A DNA stretch of 6,248 nucleotides from NCBI GenBank assembly GCA_022571615.1, contig JACZXM010000200.1, positions 1 to 6,248 on the forward strand. The letters run 5' to 3'. Position 1 is the first letter of the stretch. Each line of letters opens with the position of its first letter. Source of the stretch: Acidobacteriota bacterium (GTDB lineage Bacteria; Acidobacteriota; UBA890; WLXD01). The notes beneath the pieces are model-generated. The model saw only the letters and a program-made list of their open reading frames with translations. It was not told the DNA's origin and did not search any database. This document shows, piece after piece, positions 5,306 to 6,248 of the stretch. The position numbers and the translations under genes are program-made.

Positions 5306-6121
5306 GTGCAGCCGCACATAGACCCGGCGATGCTGGTCGATTACGCGCTGGGCCGGCTGAGCCGGCGCAGCGCAGCCGAGGTGCGGGTGCATTGTCTTCG
5401 TTGCGGCGCGTGCGGCGATCAGCTCGCGGCGGTGATCGCCCTGCGCCAGCACGTGCGCGGCACCGGCGATCCGGGCGTCAACTGGAGGCGGGTCGGAGCG
5501 GTTGCTGCGGCGGTGGTGTTGGCGGTCGGCATCACGGCGATCGGATTCCAGGGTGACGGTTCGGCGGCGAGAGGTGCCGGGACGGGAGTCGAGACGGTGT
5601 TGGACGGCTCGGGGTCGGCAGCCAACCCGACCCCGACTTCGCGTGCCTTGGCCCGGGACCTTGCTGACCTCGACCGCCGCATGGGGTTGCTCCGCATAGC
5701 GCTTGGGACGGTAGCCAGAGTTTCCGACGGCTATGATCGCCAGACGCAGCTTCGCTTTGCATTGGAGCGACTGAGCGCCCGCGATCTCCCCGGCATGGCC
5801 GAGGCGCTGGAGCCGTTCGCAGAGCGCTACGATCCGTGGGGTACACCGCTGTTGGGCATTGCGCGCTACCTTGGAGGCGACGAGAGCCGCGAGACCGTCG
5901 GTTACCTGCGGCAAGCGTCCGAGCGTGCCTGCCGCGAAGGTGCCGAAGCTGCCGACACCTATTTGGAGCGATTAGCAGTCTTTTATCTTGCTCGTCACGA
6001 GAGAAACCGGGGTCAGGGCGAGGTCGCTGCAGGGCTGCTGTCCTGCCTGGTGTCGGTCGAAGATACCCTCGGCGACGAGGCAGGCGATCTGTTGGCCGAC
6101 CTGGTGTTGATCCAGCGATAA
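5306..6121 (+). CDS. Zinc-finger anti-sigma factor with one membrane helix and a helical extracytoplasmic domain
   Basis: Predicted 271 residues from the GTG at 5306, one base after the sigma stop, implying translational coupling. Residues 5-40 form a putative zinc-finger anti-sigma domain (zf-HC2): HIDPAMLVDYALGRLS, then H29-x3-C33-x2-C36, with an extra Cys30. One membrane helix lies at about 61-81, rich in Ala and Val. The remaining about 190 residues should be outside the cytoplasm: a Gly/Ser/Thr/Pro-rich stretch (about 83-115), then several amphipathic helices that look TPR-like in spacing but match no clear repeat. It should bind and hold the ECF sigma at the membrane until a signal reaches the outer domain. 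An earlier in-frame GTG at 5264 would overlap the sigma gene by 41 bases and adds a low-complexity Ser/Ala/Thr stretch, so 5306 is preferred. The anti-sigma role is strong by motif and context; the signal is unknown. Confidence 0.85.
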   Translation: MQPHIDPAMLVDYALGRLSRRSAAEVRVHCLRCGACGDQLAAVIALRQHVRGTGDPGVNWRRVGAVAAAVVLAVGITAIGFQGDGSAARGAGTGVETVLDGSGSAANPTPTSRALARDLADLDRRMGLLRIALGTVARVSDGYDRQTQLRFALERLSARDLPGMAEALEPFAERYDPWGTPLLGIARYLGGDESRETVGYLRQASERACREGAEAADTYLERLAVFYLARHERNRGQGEVAAGLLSCLVSVEDTLGDEAGDLLADLVLIQR

Positions 6122-6146
6122 CCGGCCTTCGGCGGATTTGGCGAAG

Positions 6147-6170
6147 AGACCAACGACAGGCCGTTGGTCT
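6147..6170 (+). terminator. Strong hairpin after the anti-sigma gene
   Basis: AGACCAACG and CGTTGGTCT form a perfect 9-base stem with a 6-base loop, starting 26 bases after the stop. No T-run follows, so it may be a processing or stability element, or a terminator of the non-canonical type. No gene is seen between 6122 and the end of the window. Confidence 0.5.
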
Positions 6171-6248
6171 GCGCAAGACGCGCGGTGACCAGCGCATGTT
6201 GAGCCCCGTCTCTTAGGCATACGCGCGCGTCGAATCCACTACGAATCC

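Noticed and set aside
5228..5914. 228-residue minus-strand open frame opposite the anti-sigma gene
   Set aside because: It is antisense to a protein with a clear zinc-finger motif and membrane helix. Its composition is typical of a reverse-strand shadow.
6225..6248. TCGAATCC near the window end, similar to a tRNA T-arm
   Set aside because: The flanking bases do not form the 5-base T-stem, and no other tRNA arms are seen upstream.

Overview
The window is GC-rich, gene-dense bacterial chromosome. It uses GTG and TTG start codons as well as ATG, and no mobile element, CRISPR array, tRNA or rRNA was seen. A sigma-54 activator, an ECF sigma/anti-sigma pair and high-GC coding point to a Gram-negative proteobacterial or deltaproteobacterial-like lineage (Myxococcota, Desulfobacterota, Binatota and similar). 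This placement is an inference from style, not from a marker gene.

Left part (1-2172, + strand): a two-gene unit. The first gene encodes a membrane-anchored protein with one intact Cys-x5-Arg phosphatase loop, followed by two further copies of the same fold whose loops have lost the catalytic residues. Nine bases later comes an integral membrane protein of the dolichol/phytol kinase and CTP-transferase family. Together they suggest phosphorylation and dephosphorylation of a membrane lipid or isoprenoid alcohol.

Middle (2217-2949): two small divergent genes share a 130-base promoter region. One is a 74-residue UPF0235/DUF167 (YggU-type) protein on the minus strand. The other is a 125-residue protein made of two ACT domains on the plus strand, which probably binds an amino acid or similar small ligand. 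Palindromes or short hairpins sit at the convergent junctions on both sides.

Right part (2978-6121): a cluster of transcription regulators. On the minus strand, a sigma-54 activator without a sensory or receiver domain (AAA+ plus Fis-type HTH) is followed 14 bases later by a small AraC-type protein with little more than the DNA-binding domain. Divergent from them, across about 200 bases rich in dyad symmetry, lie an ECF sigma factor and a membrane anti-sigma factor with a zinc-finger (HxxxCxxC) domain and a long, helical, probably extracytoplasmic C-terminal region. A 20-base near-perfect palindrome next to the activator gene is the best operator candidate. The last 127 bases hold a strong hairpin and no gene.

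No known defence or mobile system is present. The features most worth following up are the triplicated phosphatase fold with two dead copies paired with a lipid kinase, and the compact four-gene regulatory cluster that combines sigma-54, AraC and ECF control.
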